64,000 nt of DNA from Geodermatophilus sp. DSM 45219 (GCF_900104025.1 NZ_FNIQ01000001.1:806001-870000), one strand, 5' to 3'. Positions 26,772-35,671 are shown, counted from the stretch's first letter. Notes: generated by a model not told the origin, from the letters alone. A program made the numbers and translations.

Positions 26772-27461
26772 GTGAGTGAGGTAATCGACCGGCGCGCCCG
26801 GAAGAAGGCGCAGACCCGGACACTCATCCGGGAGACCGCGCAGGCCCTGTTCGCCGAGCGCGGGTTCGAGGCGGTCACCATCGCCGACATCGCGGCGGCC
26901 GCGGACGTCGCCGTCCAGACGGTCTTCAACCACTTCCCGACGAAGGAGGACCTCTTCTTCGACGGGCACACCCCGTGGGTCGAGGCCCCCGCGGACGCGG
27001 TGCGCACCCGCGCCCCGGGGACGCCTCCGCTCGAGGCCCTGCACGCCTATCTCGTCGAGCGGGTCGCCGCGCACGTCCGGCAGCTGTCGACGCCGGAGGG
27101 CCGGGCCTTCGCCGCGACGCTGGAGGCCTCGCCCGCCCTGCGCGCACGCGAGCGGGAGTTGCACCACCAGGCCGTGACCCGGCTGGCCGACGCGCTCATG
27201 GAGGCCTGGACCGGTGGGGGCGGCGCGCCGACCGTCCCGGCCGACCCGCACACCGCCGCGTCGGTCACCGCCGCGATCTGGCTGGCCGCCGTCCGGACGC
27301 TGATCGTCCAGCACCGGGGCGTCCTGAGCGGGTCGACCGGCCTGCCGGCCGACACCGAGGAAGGCGTCGCCCTGGCCTGCTCGGTGGCCGACCAGGTGTT
27401 CACCGGCCTCGGCTCGGCACTGACGTCGTCGACGCCCGGCGGGTTGCGCCCCACCGGCTGA
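26772..27461 (+). CDS. TetR-family transcriptional regulator
   Basis: 229 aa. The helix-turn-helix lies in residues about 15-60: LIRETAQALFAERGFEAVTI, ADIAAAADVAVQTVFNHFPT, KEDLFF, the standard TetR_N pattern. The ligand-binding half is helical and unassigned. GTG start just after an 11-bp near-palindrome. Convergent and only 3 bp from a second TetR gene; target genes are not evident, the nearest being the Gfo/Idh/MocA oxidoreductase upstream and divergent. Confidence 0.9.
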   Translation: MSEVIDRRARKKAQTRTLIRETAQALFAERGFEAVTIADIAAAADVAVQTVFNHFPTKEDLFFDGHTPWVEAPADAVRTRAPGTPPLEALHAYLVERVAAHVRQLSTPEGRAFAATLEASPALRARERELHHQAVTRLADALMEAWTGGGGAPTVPADPHTAASVTAAIWLAAVRTLIVQHRGVLSGSTGLPADTEEGVALACSVADQVFTGLGSALTSSTPGGLRPTG

Positions 27462-27464
27462 CGG

Positions 27465-28058
27465 TCAGACCGAGGCGTTCTCCTGGTCCGGCGCGACGAG
27501 CGGGAGCAGCACCTCGTCGAGCACCCGCACCACCTCCTCGCGGGACATGGCGCCCCGGTCGGATGTGTAGCGCTGCCACCAGAAGGCCTCGATGACCGAG
27601 CCGAGCAGCGCCAGCCGCACCGCCGGGACCTCCTGGCCCCGGTCGGCCGCCCGGGCGCCGATCGTCGCGATGGCCTCGGCGAGGGGACGGACGAGGGCGG
27701 CGTCCAGCCCGGCGCGGAGGTCCTCGTCGTGCCGCGCGGCGCCGACCAGGCTGGCGGCGGCGCGTTCCTCGCGGTCCAGGGGCCGGCGCCACCGGTCCAG
27801 GAGCGCGGCGAGGTCGTCGCGCAGCGAGCCCTGGTCCGGCGGGACGCGGACGAGCGTGAAGCCGCCCACGGCCGAGCGGGCCATCGCCGCCATCGTGGGC
27901 CAGCGACGGTAGATGCCGGCCTTGCCGGCCCGGGCGCGGGCGGCGACGCGGTCGCTGTTGAGCTTGCCCCAGCCCTCGTCGGCGAGGATGTCGACGGCGA
28001 CGGAGAGGAGCTGCTCGGACAGTTCGGCGCTCAGCGGGCGCCCCGGCGTGCCGCTCAC
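27465..28058 (-). CDS. TetR-family transcriptional regulator
   Basis: 197 aa with N-terminal HTH: LLSVAVDILADEGWGKLNSD, RVAARARAGKAGIYRRWPTM. The C-terminal domain resembles TetR_C_33-type ligand domains. GTG 28058 gives a compact N-terminus (VSGTPGRPLSAELSEQ); 20 more codons are open upstream but run through a candidate operator. Two dyad-symmetric sequences lie in the 145 bp upstream, suggesting autoregulation and control of the divergent-side or neighbouring genes. Confidence 0.88.
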   Translation of the reverse strand: MSGTPGRPLSAELSEQLLSVAVDILADEGWGKLNSDRVAARARAGKAGIYRRWPTMAAMARSAVGGFTLVRVPPDQGSLRDDLAALLDRWRRPLDREERAAASLVGAARHDEDLRAGLDAALVRPLAEAIATIGARAADRGQEVPAVRLALLGSVIEAFWWQRYTSDRGAMSREEVVRVLDEVLLPLVAPDQENASV

Positions 28059-28079
28059 GCCGGGACCTGTGGAATGTGG

Positions 28080-28167
28080 GTCACGGTGCACATGGTGACG
28101 CGCAACTGGAACCACCACAACGATGACACCGGAACGTCTCGCGATTTTCAGCGATGTGATGTTCCGG
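28080..28167. promoter_or_regulatory. Two dyad sites upstream of TetR gene
   Basis: Bases 28080-28099 form an imperfect 20-bp dyad with outer arms GTCAC/GTGAC, 22 bp upstream of the TetR start. Bases 28129-28138 (CCGGAACGTC) and 28158-28167 (GATGTTCCGG) form 10-nt arms with one mismatch. Either could be an operator; the second could also be a terminator stem for the 110-aa gene. Confidence 0.35.
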
Positions 28168-28202
28168 AAACAAGCTGGTCCGCGCGGCCGCCGGCTCCCG
28201 GG

Positions 28203-28535
28203 TCAGGCCCCGGCCGCGCTCTCCACCTGCACCTGGAGGCCGGCGCCGTCGTCGACCAGCCGCCCCGCACCCGCCGCCTCGGCGACCACGCTGTCCCAGC
28301 GCTGCGCCCAGTCGCCGGTCCCGGCCTGCGGCTCGGCCGCCGCCCGGAGCGCGGCCACGTCCAGGACACCGGTCTGGTCGTCCTCCAGCCGGCCCAGGCC
28401 CGCCTCCCGCAGCGCCTCGTCGGCCTCCTCGTCGGTCACCGCCCCCAGTGCCAGGTGCAGCCGGGTCAGGTCGTCGACGTCGACCACCCGCACCTCGGGC
28501 ACCTCGTCGGCGCCACCCACCACCTCGACGATCAC
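28203..28535 (-). CDS. Acidic 110-aa hypothetical protein
   Basis: Short soluble protein, strongly acidic (VRVVDVDDLTRLHLALGAVT, then DEEADEALREAGLGRLEDDQ), without cysteines, signal peptide or membrane segment. GTG start with AAGGAGG eight bases ahead. It follows menB at 200 bp on the same strand. The pattern of paired acidic helices is not enough for a family call. Confidence 0.7.
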   Translation of the reverse strand: MIVEVVGGADEVPEVRVVDVDDLTRLHLALGAVTDEEADEALREAGLGRLEDDQTGVLDVAALRAAAEPQAGTGDWAQRWDSVVAEAAGAGRLVDDGAGLQVQVESAAGA

Positions 28536-28566
28536 CAGGAGGACCTCCTTCTCCCCAACACCCGTA

Positions 28567-28583
28567 GGAGGACCCCGTCCTCC
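28567..28583. terminator. Possible small hairpin between menB and the acidic protein gene
   Basis: GGAGGAC and GTCCTCC surround CCC in the 199-bp gap after menB. It could attenuate or end the menB transcript. Weak evidence: a 7-bp stem and no U-tract. Confidence 0.3.
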
Positions 28584-28734
28584 TCACCGCTCGCCGGCTC
28601 GTGGCGAGCCTTTGGACGGGGCCGGCCCTGGAGGGGGCCGCGTCGCCGGACCTGCGGTACCTCAGACGTGCCGTGCCCACACACGTCTTGCGCCCCGGCC
28701 CTGCTCCTCGCCCACTGCGGTGCCCACCGCGGCG

Positions 28735-29625
28735 TCACACGTGCCAGGGAAAACGCGAGAAGTCCGGGTCGCGCTTCTCCAGGAACGCGTCCCGGCCCTC
28801 GACGGCCTCCTCGGCCATGTACGCCAGCCGGGTCGTCTCCCCGGCGAAGAGCTGCTGGCCGACCAGCCCGTCGTCGATCAGGTTGAACGAGTACTTGAGC
28901 ATCCGCTGGGCGGTCGGGCTCTTGGCCACGATCCGCCGTCCCCAGTCCAGGGCCGTGCGCTCCAGCTCGGCGTGCGGCACCACCCGGTTGACCATGCCCA
29001 TGCGGTGGGCGTCCTCGGCGGAGTACTCGTCCCCGAGGAAGAAGATCTCCCGGGCGTGCTTCTGGCCCACCTGGCGGGCGAGGTAGGCCGACCCGAAGCC
29101 ACCGTCGAAGCTGCCGACGTCCGCGTCGGTCTGCTTGAAGCGCGCGTGCTCCGCGGAGGCCAGCGTGAGGTCGGCGACGACGTGCAGGCTGTGCCCGCCG
29201 CCGGCGGCCCACCCGGGGACGACGCAGACGACGACCTTGGGCATGAAGCGGATGAGCCGCTGCGCCTCCAGCACGTGCAGCCGGCCGCTGCTGCGCCCCT
29301 GGTCGTGCTCGTAGCCGTACCTCCCCCGCACCCGCTGGTCGCCGCCGGAGCAGAAGGCCCAGCCGCCGTCCTTCGGGCTGGGGCCGTTGCCCGTGAGGAG
29401 GACGCACCCGACGTCGGTCGAGAGCCGCGCGTGCTCCAGGGCGGTGATCAGCTCGTCGACGGTCTGCGGCCGGAAGGCGTTGCGGACCTCGGGCCGGTCG
29501 AACGCGATGCGGACGATCCCGGCGTCGACGGCACGGTGGTAGGTGATGTCGGCGAAGTCGAAGCCCTCGACCGGCTGCCACGCCGCGCTGTCGAAGATCT
29601 CGGAGACGTCGTCGCGGGCGGTCAT
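28735..29625 (-). CDS. menB: 1,4-dihydroxy-2-naphthoyl-CoA synthase
   Basis: 296 aa crotonase-fold enzyme closing the naphthoate ring of menaquinone: O-succinylbenzoyl-CoA to 1,4-dihydroxy-2-naphthoyl-CoA. MenB hallmarks are visible: RPEVRNAFRPQTVDEL, WAFCSGGDQRVRGRYGY, VVPGWAAGGGHSLHVVADLT (oxyanion hole) and FKQTDADVGSFDGGFGSAYL with the Asp and Tyr of the active site. Full family length. Menaquinone is the acceptor expected for the membrane formate dehydrogenase, and a menJ-like gene lies 3 kb away. Transcribed alone. Confidence 0.95.
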   Translation of the reverse strand: MTARDDVSEIFDSAAWQPVEGFDFADITYHRAVDAGIVRIAFDRPEVRNAFRPQTVDELITALEHARLSTDVGCVLLTGNGPSPKDGGWAFCSGGDQRVRGRYGYEHDQGRSSGRLHVLEAQRLIRFMPKVVVCVVPGWAAGGGHSLHVVADLTLASAEHARFKQTDADVGSFDGGFGSAYLARQVGQKHAREIFFLGDEYSAEDAHRMGMVNRVVPHAELERTALDWGRRIVAKSPTAQRMLKYSFNLIDDGLVGQQLFAGETTRLAYMAEEAVEGRDAFLEKRDPDFSRFPWHV

Positions 29626-29654
29626 GGACCGAACCTAGCGCCGCTCCCCGCCGG

Positions 29655-30569
29655 TCACGGCAGGAGGCCGCCGACCACCCCGCCGACGCCGCCGACGACG
29701 TCCTCGACACCGTCGGTGACCTCGCCGACCGGTTCGCACGCACAGTCGTCCTCGGGTGCCGGGGCACCGCCGCCGTCCGGCGCGGGAGGGCTGCCGGCAC
29801 CGCCGCCCGGCGCAGGGGCGCCACCGCCGCCCGGCGCGGGAGCACTGCCGCCGGGGGCCGGGGCGCTGCCGCCCCCGCCGGTCGAGCCGCCGCCCCCCGG
29901 CGAGCCGCCGGTACCGCCCGTCGTCGAGCCGCCGGTACCGCTCGTCGAGCCGCCGGTCGCGGCACCCTGGCCGCCCGCCGGCCGGCCGGCCGCGGTGCCG
30001 CCACTCCCCTGCCCGGCCGGTGCCGCGCCGCCCCCGGAGGTGGTGCCGCCCCCGCCGCCGGGGCCGGCACCCGCGGAGCCGCCCGGCGCGACGGCGGCCG
30101 GCTGGTCGCCCGCGGGGACCACACCGGCGCCCGGGGCCGCCGGGTCGCCGGTGACCGGGGTGCCCGGGACCGCCGGCGCGCCACCGGGTCCGCCGGCCGG
30201 CACCCCGACCCGGGTCTGCGTCGCGGCGGCCGCGGGGACCTGCGGCGGCTGCCGGGCGGCCGGGCCGATGCCCTCGTCGCCGGTGTCGGCGGGGATGTCC
30301 GTGGCCGCGTCCGGGACGCGCGCGCCGCTGCCGGTGGGAGCGGGCGCGACGGCGATCATCAGCAGCGCCGCGGCGCCGAGGAGGCCCGCCAGGAGGAACA
30401 GTGCCAGGGGCGCCCGGGCGCGCAGCGCCTCCGGGAGCACAGTGGCCCGGGTCCGCCGCGGGGAGTCGGGGCCGGCGGCGAGGTGGCGGGGGCGGGCGGA
30501 CAGGGCCGACTCCTCGAGCGGTGGGAACGGGGCGGTACACAAGGTAGGCGTCCCCGCACGCTGCGGCAC
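29655..30569 (-). CDS. Membrane-anchored Gly/Pro/Ala-rich protein
   Basis: About 304 aa. A short cytoplasmic N-terminus with Arg-rich stretches precedes one helix, LALFLLAGLLGAAALLMIAV (around residues 50-72). The rest, about 220 residues, is low-complexity Gly/Pro/Ala/Ser repeats (GSAPAPGG units) ending in an acidic CACEP turn and a GGVGGVVGG tail. Likely an exposed, disordered envelope protein. The GTG at 30569 is a best guess for the start. It is divergent from the EEP hydrolase. No function can be assigned. Confidence 0.62.
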   Translation of the reverse strand: MPQRAGTPTLCTAPFPPLEESALSARPRHLAAGPDSPRRTRATVLPEALRARAPLALFLLAGLLGAAALLMIAVAPAPTGSGARVPDAATDIPADTGDEGIGPAARQPPQVPAAAATQTRVGVPAGGPGGAPAVPGTPVTGDPAAPGAGVVPAGDQPAAVAPGGSAGAGPGGGGGTTSGGGAAPAGQGSGGTAAGRPAGGQGAATGGSTSGTGGSTTGGTGGSPGGGGSTGGGGSAPAPGGSAPAPGGGGAPAPGGGAGSPPAPDGGGAPAPEDDCACEPVGEVTDGVEDVVGGVGGVVGGLLP

Positions 30570-30615
30570 GTCGAGCGCCGGACGCCGTCCCGGCCGCCCG
30601 GGTACCGTCGCCGGG

Positions 30616-31422
30616 GTGTCCGGGGCGCCCGCCGTGCGAGTCGGCACCGTGAACGTCGCCTCGGGCCGCAGCGCGGCAGGGCCCGTCCTCGGCGCCGCGG
30701 GGCTGGCGGAGGCCGTGGCCGGCCTGGACGTCGACGTGCTCGCCGTCCAGGAGGTCGACGCCGGGCAGCCGCGCTCGCACGGGACCGACCAGGCCGCCGT
30801 CCTGGCCGCGGGGCTCGGCGCCGTCGACTGGCGCGGCGCCGCGACCGTCGCCGGCACGCCCGACCCGTTCCGCAACTGGTCGCCGGCCGGGCCGCTGCTG
30901 CGCGGCCCCCGGACCCCGGGCGACGGCCCGCTCTACGGGATCGCGCTGCTCAGCCGGCTGCCGGTGCTGGAGTGGTCGGTGCTCGACCTGGGCACCGGCC
31001 GGGCGAGGCTGCCGGTCCAGGGCCCCGACCCGCGCACCGGCCGGCTGCGCTGGTGGTGGTTCCCCGACGAGCCGCGGGCCGCCGTCGCCGCCCGGCTGGG
31101 GCCGCTGACCGTCGTCGCCACCCACCTGTCGTTCGCCCCGCACACCGCCGTCCGCCAGCTGCTGCGGCTGCGCCGGTGGATCGCCGGGATGGCCGGGCCG
31201 GTCCTGCTGGCCGGCGACCTGAACCTGCCCGGCGGCGTACCCGCCCGGCTGCTGGGGGCGACCCCGCTGGTGCGCGAGCCGAGCTTCCCGGCGTCCGGCC
31301 CGCGGGTGCAGCTGGACCACCTACTGGCGGTCGGCGACGGGCTGCGCGGGCGCGACGCGGCGGCCACCGTGCTCCCGGTCGGTGACCACCGGGCGCTCAC
31401 CGTGACGGTGACCCCGGCGTAG
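30616..31422 (+). CDS. Endonuclease/exonuclease/phosphatase-family hydrolase
   Basis: 268 aa EEP-fold protein. VGTVNVASGR (Asn metal site), VLAVQEVDAG (catalytic Glu), VVATHLSFAPH, LLAGDLNLPGG (GDxN) and PVGDHRALTVTV (final DH pair) appear in order. GTG 30616 as start. No signal peptide. Substrates in the family range from phosphodiesters to lipids. It ends with TAG, one of the genes showing that UAG still terminates here. Convergent with the Nudix gene 2 bp away. Confidence 0.85.
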   Translation: MSGAPAVRVGTVNVASGRSAAGPVLGAAGLAEAVAGLDVDVLAVQEVDAGQPRSHGTDQAAVLAAGLGAVDWRGAATVAGTPDPFRNWSPAGPLLRGPRTPGDGPLYGIALLSRLPVLEWSVLDLGTGRARLPVQGPDPRTGRLRWWWFPDEPRAAVAARLGPLTVVATHLSFAPHTAVRQLLRLRRWIAGMAGPVLLAGDLNLPGGVPARLLGATPLVREPSFPASGPRVQLDHLLAVGDGLRGRDAAATVLPVGDHRALTVTVTPA

Positions 31423-31423
31423 G

Positions 31424-31891
31424 TCAGGCGGAGAGCAGGTCGGACAGGCGGTACAGCGACGCCTCGAAGCCCGGGTGCAGCGGCAGCGACACGAGGTCGT
31501 CGAGCGCCACCCAGGCCACGCCCTCGCTCTCGCCGTCCAGCCGCAGGTCCCCGGGCTCGATGCCGCGCAGCGGGCGGGCCAGCACCGTGGTGTACGACCA
31601 GCCGCCGTGGTCGTCGACGGAGGTCGCGCCGAGCTCGAGGTCCCGCGGCAACAGCCCCAGCTCCTCCTGCACCTCGCGCAGCGCACCGTGCTCGGGACTC
31701 TCCCCCGCGTGCAGGGCGCCACCCGGCGTCCCCCAGGTGCCGCCGTGGTGCGACCAGGTCGCCCGCTGCTGCAGCAGCAGCTCCGGGCCGTCTAGGCCGG
31801 CGCGGTGCACGAGCAGCCCGGCCGCGCCGACCCGTCCCCAGTGCCGGTGGCCGAGCGCGCAGGTCACCCAGCCGTCGGTCGGAGAGAGCAC
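31424..31891 (-). CDS. Nudix hydrolase
   Basis: 155 aa. The Nudix box is complete: GGALHAGESPEHGALREVQE followed by ELGL, giving the REVQEE metal ligands. It hydrolyses a nucleoside diphosphate linked to another moiety. GTG start with ACTGGAGCGC ahead. The gene shares a 55-bp divergent promoter region with the LOG-family gene, so the two may be expressed together. Substrate class undetermined. Confidence 0.88.
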   Translation of the reverse strand: MLSPTDGWVTCALGHRHWGRVGAAGLLVHRAGLDGPELLLQQRATWSHHGGTWGTPGGALHAGESPEHGALREVQEELGLLPRDLELGATSVDDHGGWSYTTVLARPLRGIEPGDLRLDGESEGVAWVALDDLVSLPLHPGFEASLYRLSDLLSA

Positions 31892-31946
31892 GCGCTCCAG
31901 TGAACCCCGTCCGGGGTGCCGGCGCCGCCGTGCCAGGCTCGGTGTC

Positions 31947-32516
31947 GTGCGCGTCGCCGTCTTCACCGGGTCCCAGAGCGGACCGCCGTCCCACCGGACC
32001 GCTGCCATCCGGCTCGCCGCCGGGCTCGCCCGTGCCGGGGTGGGCATCGTCTACGGCGGCGGGCGCGCCGGGATGATGGGCGTGGTCGCCGACGCCGCCC
32101 TGGCCGCCGGCGGTTCCGTCGTCGGCGTCATCCCGCAGCACCTGGTGGACGACGAGCTGGCGCACACCGGGCTGCCGCAGCTCGAGGTGGTCCAGTCGAT
32201 GCACGAGCGCAAGGCGCGGATGGCCGAGCTCGCCGACGCCTTCGTCGCCCTGCCGGGGGCCGCCGGCACCCTCGAGGAACTGTTCGAGGCATGGACCTGG
32301 GGGATGCTCGGCCTGCACGCCAAGCCGGTCGTGCTGGCCGACGTCGACGGGTTCTGGCAGCCGCTGCTGGACCAGCTGCGCCGCATGGTGGACGACGGCT
32401 ACCTCGACGGCCGCCGGCTGGACGCGCTGGGCGTGGTGACCGACGCCGACGAGCTGGTCGCCTTCGTCGAGCGCTACGAGCACCCGGCCCGCAAGTGGGC
32501 GCCCACCCCGCCCTGA
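31947..32516 (+). CDS. LOG-family protein (TIGR00730, nucleotide 5'-monophosphate phosphoribohydrolase)
   Basis: 189 aa Rossmann-like protein. VRVAVFTGSQSGPP, VYGGGRAGMMG, SMHERKARM (the MHxRK signature) and LPGAAGTLEELFE (PGGxGTxxE with Gly to Ala at one position) identify the family, which cleaves ribose phosphate from cytokinin-type or other nucleotides. GTG start. Length is normal for the type I group. The Gly to Ala change in the catalytic loop may be tolerated. Confidence 0.85.
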   Translation: MRVAVFTGSQSGPPSHRTAAIRLAAGLARAGVGIVYGGGRAGMMGVVADAALAAGGSVVGVIPQHLVDDELAHTGLPQLEVVQSMHERKARMAELADAFVALPGAAGTLEELFEAWTWGMLGLHAKPVVLADVDGFWQPLLDQLRRMVDDGYLDGRRLDALGVVTDADELVAFVERYEHPARKWAPTPP

Positions 32517-32588
32517 ACCGCCAATGTCGCGACAAAGGCAGCGACGGGCAGGCGGCGGGACCCTGCAGGGGGCCGTAGCGTCGGGCGG

Positions 32589-33707
32589 GTGGAGCGCTGG
32601 GACGTCGTCGTCGTCGGGGGCGGCCCGGCCGGATCCGCCGCCGCGCTGGCCGCGGGGCGCGGCGGCGCGCGCGTGCTGGTGCTCGACCGCGCGGACTTCC
32701 CCCGCGACAAGGTCTGCGGCGACGGCATCGCCCCGGAGGCCCTCGACGTGCTGGCCGGCCTCGGGGTCGACCCGGACGCGCTGGTCGCCGGCTACCCGCC
32801 GGTCCCCCGGCTGTCGCTGCGGTCCCCGGGTGGGGCGGTCGTGGAGCGCGACACGCACCGGCCGTCGTCCGTCGTCCCCCGGGCGGTCTTCGACGCCCGG
32901 CTGCTGGCCGCGGCACGCGCGCAGGGGGCCGAGCTGCGCCGGCGGACCGTGCGCACCGTGGTCGCCGACGACGACGGCGTGACCGTCGACGGGGAGCTGC
33001 GGGCGGGCGTGCTGGTCGGTGCGGACGGCGCGGAGTCCGTCGTCCGCCGGGCCCTGGGGCTCGGGTCCAACCGCCCGGACCGACTGGCGGTGGCCATCCG
33101 CGGCTACGCGCCCGCGCTGCCCGGGCAGGGCGCCACCCAGGTGCTGGTGACCACCGAGCAGCGCTGGCCGGCCTACGCGTGGTCCTTCCCGCTGGGCGAC
33201 GGGCGGGCCAACGTCGGTTACGGCGAGCTGGTCTCGGGCGGGGCGACCCGCGCCGCGCTGGTCGAGGGGCTGCAGCGGCTGCTGCCCGGGGTGGCACCGG
33301 AGGAGCTGCGCGCGCACCGGCTGCCGCTGTCGACCGGCCGCCCGCGGCTGCCCGACGGCCGGGTGCTGCTCGCGGGGGACGCCGCGTCGCTGGTCAACCC
33401 GCTGACCGGCGAGGGCATCTTCTACGCCGTCCTCTCCGGCGCGCTGGCCGGCGGGGCGTGGTCCGCCGGCGCCGGAGCGGGCGCCGGGTACCGCGACGCG
33501 CTGCGGCAGCGGCTGGGCGCGCACCTGCGGGGCACCCGCGCGGCCTCCGAGCTCTCCCGCTGGCCCCGGCTGATGGACGCCACCGTCCGCGCCGCGGCGG
33601 CCGACCAGCGGGTCTTCGACGAGGTCGTGGCGCTCGGGCTGGCCGAGGGCCGGCTCACCGGGCGCACCCTGGCCGCGGCGGCCCGCCGGCTGGCCGCCGC
33701 GCGCTGA
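32589..33707 (+). CDS. menJ: Geranylgeranyl-reductase-family FAD oxidoreductase (MenJ-like)
   Basis: 372 aa flavoprotein: VVVVGGGPAGSAAALAAGRG (FAD loop, residues about 6-20), FPRDKVCGDGIAP (CGDG) and LLAGDAASLVNPLTGEGI (second FAD motif). It resembles mycobacterial MenJ, which saturates one isoprene unit of menaquinone, and other geranylgeranyl reductases. GTG start. menB nearby supports the quinone role, but archaeal-type lipid or carotenoid reduction cannot be excluded. A strong hairpin directly follows the stop. Confidence 0.8.
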   Translation: MERWDVVVVGGGPAGSAAALAAGRGGARVLVLDRADFPRDKVCGDGIAPEALDVLAGLGVDPDALVAGYPPVPRLSLRSPGGAVVERDTHRPSSVVPRAVFDARLLAAARAQGAELRRRTVRTVVADDDGVTVDGELRAGVLVGADGAESVVRRALGLGSNRPDRLAVAIRGYAPALPGQGATQVLVTTEQRWPAYAWSFPLGDGRANVGYGELVSGGATRAALVEGLQRLLPGVAPEELRAHRLPLSTGRPRLPDGRVLLAGDAASLVNPLTGEGIFYAVLSGALAGGAWSAGAGAGAGYRDALRQRLGAHLRGTRAASELSRWPRLMDATVRAAAADQRVFDEVVALGLAEGRLTGRTLAAAARRLAAAR

Positions 33708-33710
33708 GGC

Positions 33711-33767
33711 GCCCGCCGTCCCTCAGGGTGCTCTCGCGCGCGGAAGGCAACCCCGGGGACGGCGGGC
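33711..33767. terminator. Hairpin after the menJ-like gene
   Basis: GCCCGCCGTCCC (33711-33722) pairs perfectly with GGGACGGCGGGC (33756-33767), 12 bp with a 33-nt loop, beginning 3 nt after the TGA. It separates this gene from the next dehydrogenase and is a good candidate Rho-independent terminator without a U-run. Confidence 0.5.
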
Positions 33768-33823
33768 TGACCTGCGGACACCTCGCTACGGTGGCTCCCG
33801 ACCCGGCTGCGAGGAGACCCCGG

Positions 33824-34795
33824 ATGACCGTCCGCATCGCCGTGCTCGACGACTACCAGGGCGTGGCGCTGCGCCACGGCCGCTGGGCGGACCTGCCCGG
33901 GGACACCGAGGTCACACCGCTGCGCGAGCACGTCCCCGACCCCGGGCGGCTGGTGGAGCTGCTCCGCGGCCACCAGGTCGTCGTCGCGATGCGCGAGCGC
34001 ACCCCGCTCCCGCGCGCGGTCCTCGAGCAGCTGCCCGAGCTGCGGCTGCTGGTGACCACCGGCATGCAGAACGCGTCGATCGACATGGCCGCGGCCGCCG
34101 GGCTCGGCATCACCGTCTGCGGCACGCAGAGCGACTCGTCGGGGCCGGCCGAGCTCACCTGGGGGCTGGTCCTCGCGCTGGCCCGGCACGTCGTCCCCGA
34201 GGACGCCGCGACGCGCGCGGGCCGCTGGCAGCAGACGGTCGGCACCGGGCTGCGCGGCCGCACCCTGGGCCTGGTCGGCCTGGGCCGGATCGGCGGGCTG
34301 GTCGGGCAGGTGGGGGTCGCCTTCGGCATGCGGGTGCTGGCGTGGAGCCAGAACCTGACCCCCGAGCGGGCGGCGGAGGTGGGCGCGGAGGCGGTGAGCA
34401 AGGAACGGCTGCTCGCCGAGTCCGACGTCGTCTCGCTGCACCTGCGGCTCAGCGACCGCTCGCGCGGGATCGTCGGCGCGGCCGAGCTGGCTGCGATGAA
34501 GCCCACCGCGGTGCTGGTCAACACCAGCCGCGGCCCGCTCGTGGACGAGGCGGCGCTCGTCCGCGCGCTCCACGACGGCACCATCGCCGGCGCGGGACTG
34601 GACGTCTACGACGACGAGCCGGTGCGGCCCGGGGCGGCGATCCTCTCGGCGCCCAACACCGTCCTGACCCCGCACCTCGGCTACGTCACCGACTCGACCT
34701 ACGACGTCTTCTACGGCCAGGCGGTCGAGGACGTCGCCGGGTTCCTCACCGGTGCGCCGGTGCGGGTGCTCGCCGCGCCGGAGCGGCCCCGGTAG
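33824..34795 (+). CDS. D-2-hydroxyacid dehydrogenase family protein
   Basis: 323 aa NAD-dependent dehydrogenase. LGLVGLGRIGGLVGQ is the Rossmann loop; VNTSRGPLVDEAALV holds the substrate Arg; DVYDDEPV the Glu; LTPHLGYVTD the catalytic His. It interconverts a 2-hydroxy and a 2-keto acid. ATG start with GAGGAG ahead. It terminates with TAG at 34793-34795. Convergent with the SDR gene by 1 bp. The specific acid is not deducible. Confidence 0.86.
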   Translation: MTVRIAVLDDYQGVALRHGRWADLPGDTEVTPLREHVPDPGRLVELLRGHQVVVAMRERTPLPRAVLEQLPELRLLVTTGMQNASIDMAAAAGLGITVCGTQSDSSGPAELTWGLVLALARHVVPEDAATRAGRWQQTVGTGLRGRTLGLVGLGRIGGLVGQVGVAFGMRVLAWSQNLTPERAAEVGAEAVSKERLLAESDVVSLHLRLSDRSRGIVGAAELAAMKPTAVLVNTSRGPLVDEAALVRALHDGTIAGAGLDVYDDEPVRPGAAILSAPNTVLTPHLGYVTDSTYDVFYGQAVEDVAGFLTGAPVRVLAAPERPR

Positions 34796-34796
34796 C

Positions 34797-35615
34797 TCAG
34801 TCGCAGCGGGCCGACATGCCGCCGTCCACCACCAGCTCGGTGCCGGTGACGAAGCGGGCCTCGTCGGAGGCGAGGAACAGCGCCGCCGCGGCGGTGTCCC
34901 GGCCGTCGCCCATGAAGCCGAGCGGGATGCGGGCCTGCCGCTGGGCCAGCAGCGCCTCGACGTCCCCGCCCGCGCGCTGACCGGCCAGCCGGGCCTCGAC
35001 CATCGGCGTGTGCAGCTGGCCCGGGACGACGGTGTTCGCCCGGATGCCGTCGGGGGCGTGGTGCACCGCGACCGCGCGGGTGAAGGCGATGACCCCCGCC
35101 TTGGACGCCGAGTAGGCCACCTGCGCGGCACCGGTCCACCGGATGCCCGACGTCGACGACGTGTTGACGATCGCGCCGCGGCCGGCCTGCACCATGAACG
35201 GCAGGACCGCCTTGCAGGTGAGGAACGTGCTGGTCAGGTTGACGTCCAGCTGCTCGTGCCACAGCTGCTCGGTCATCTCCACCGCCCCGCCGGCCCGCGA
35301 GCCGCCGACGTTGTTGAGCAGCACGTCCGGGGTGCCGAGCTCCTCGGTGCAGGCCCGCACCATGGCCGCGACCGCCTCGGCATCGGTCACGTCGCAGATG
35401 TGCGGGACCGCCGTCCCGCCCCGCTGCGCCACCTCGTCCAGCGTCTCCGCCAGCGAGGCCTCGTCGCGGTTGACCGCGAAGACCCGGGCGCCCTCCTCGG
35501 CGAAGCGCACCGCGGCGGCGCGGCCGTTGCCCCACCCGGGTCCGACGCTGCCCGCGCCGGTCACGATCGCCACCTTGCCGGCCAGTCGTCCCGACCCGCG
35601 CGCTCCACCGTCCAT
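34797..35615 (-). CDS. SDR-family oxidoreductase
   Basis: 272 aa classical SDR: VAIVTGAGSVGPGWGNG (cofactor), LLNNVGG (structural Asn), TSSTSGIRW (Ser) and VAYSASKAGV with the intact YxxxK. It reduces or oxidises a hydroxyl/keto substrate with NAD(P). The ATG 35615 start puts a 25-bp sequence shared with the CoA-transferase promoter directly upstream, so it likely belongs to the same regulon. Divergent from the AbrB-type membrane protein. Confidence 0.9.
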   Translation of the reverse strand: MDGGARGSGRLAGKVAIVTGAGSVGPGWGNGRAAAVRFAEEGARVFAVNRDEASLAETLDEVAQRGGTAVPHICDVTDAEAVAAMVRACTEELGTPDVLLNNVGGSRAGGAVEMTEQLWHEQLDVNLTSTFLTCKAVLPFMVQAGRGAIVNTSSTSGIRWTGAAQVAYSASKAGVIAFTRAVAVHHAPDGIRANTVVPGQLHTPMVEARLAGQRAGGDVEALLAQRQARIPLGFMGDGRDTAAAALFLASDEARFVTGTELVVDGGMSARCD

Positions 35616-35622
35616 GAGCAAG

Positions 35623-35647
35623 ACCATACTCAACATCCTGTAGGAAA
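35623..35647. promoter_or_regulatory. Shared operator-like motif, copy 1
   Basis: A 25-bp sequence matches 45997-46021 at 23 positions; its core is ACATCCTGTAGGAAA, with an internal TCCT-GT-AGGA dyad. On the minus strand it ends in TATGGT, a plausible -10 box for the SDR gene, so a bound repressor would overlap the promoter. It sits in the gap divergent to the AbrB gene. Confidence 0.65.
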
Positions 35648-35671
35648 TGCCTCGTCGAGAGGACCGACCGG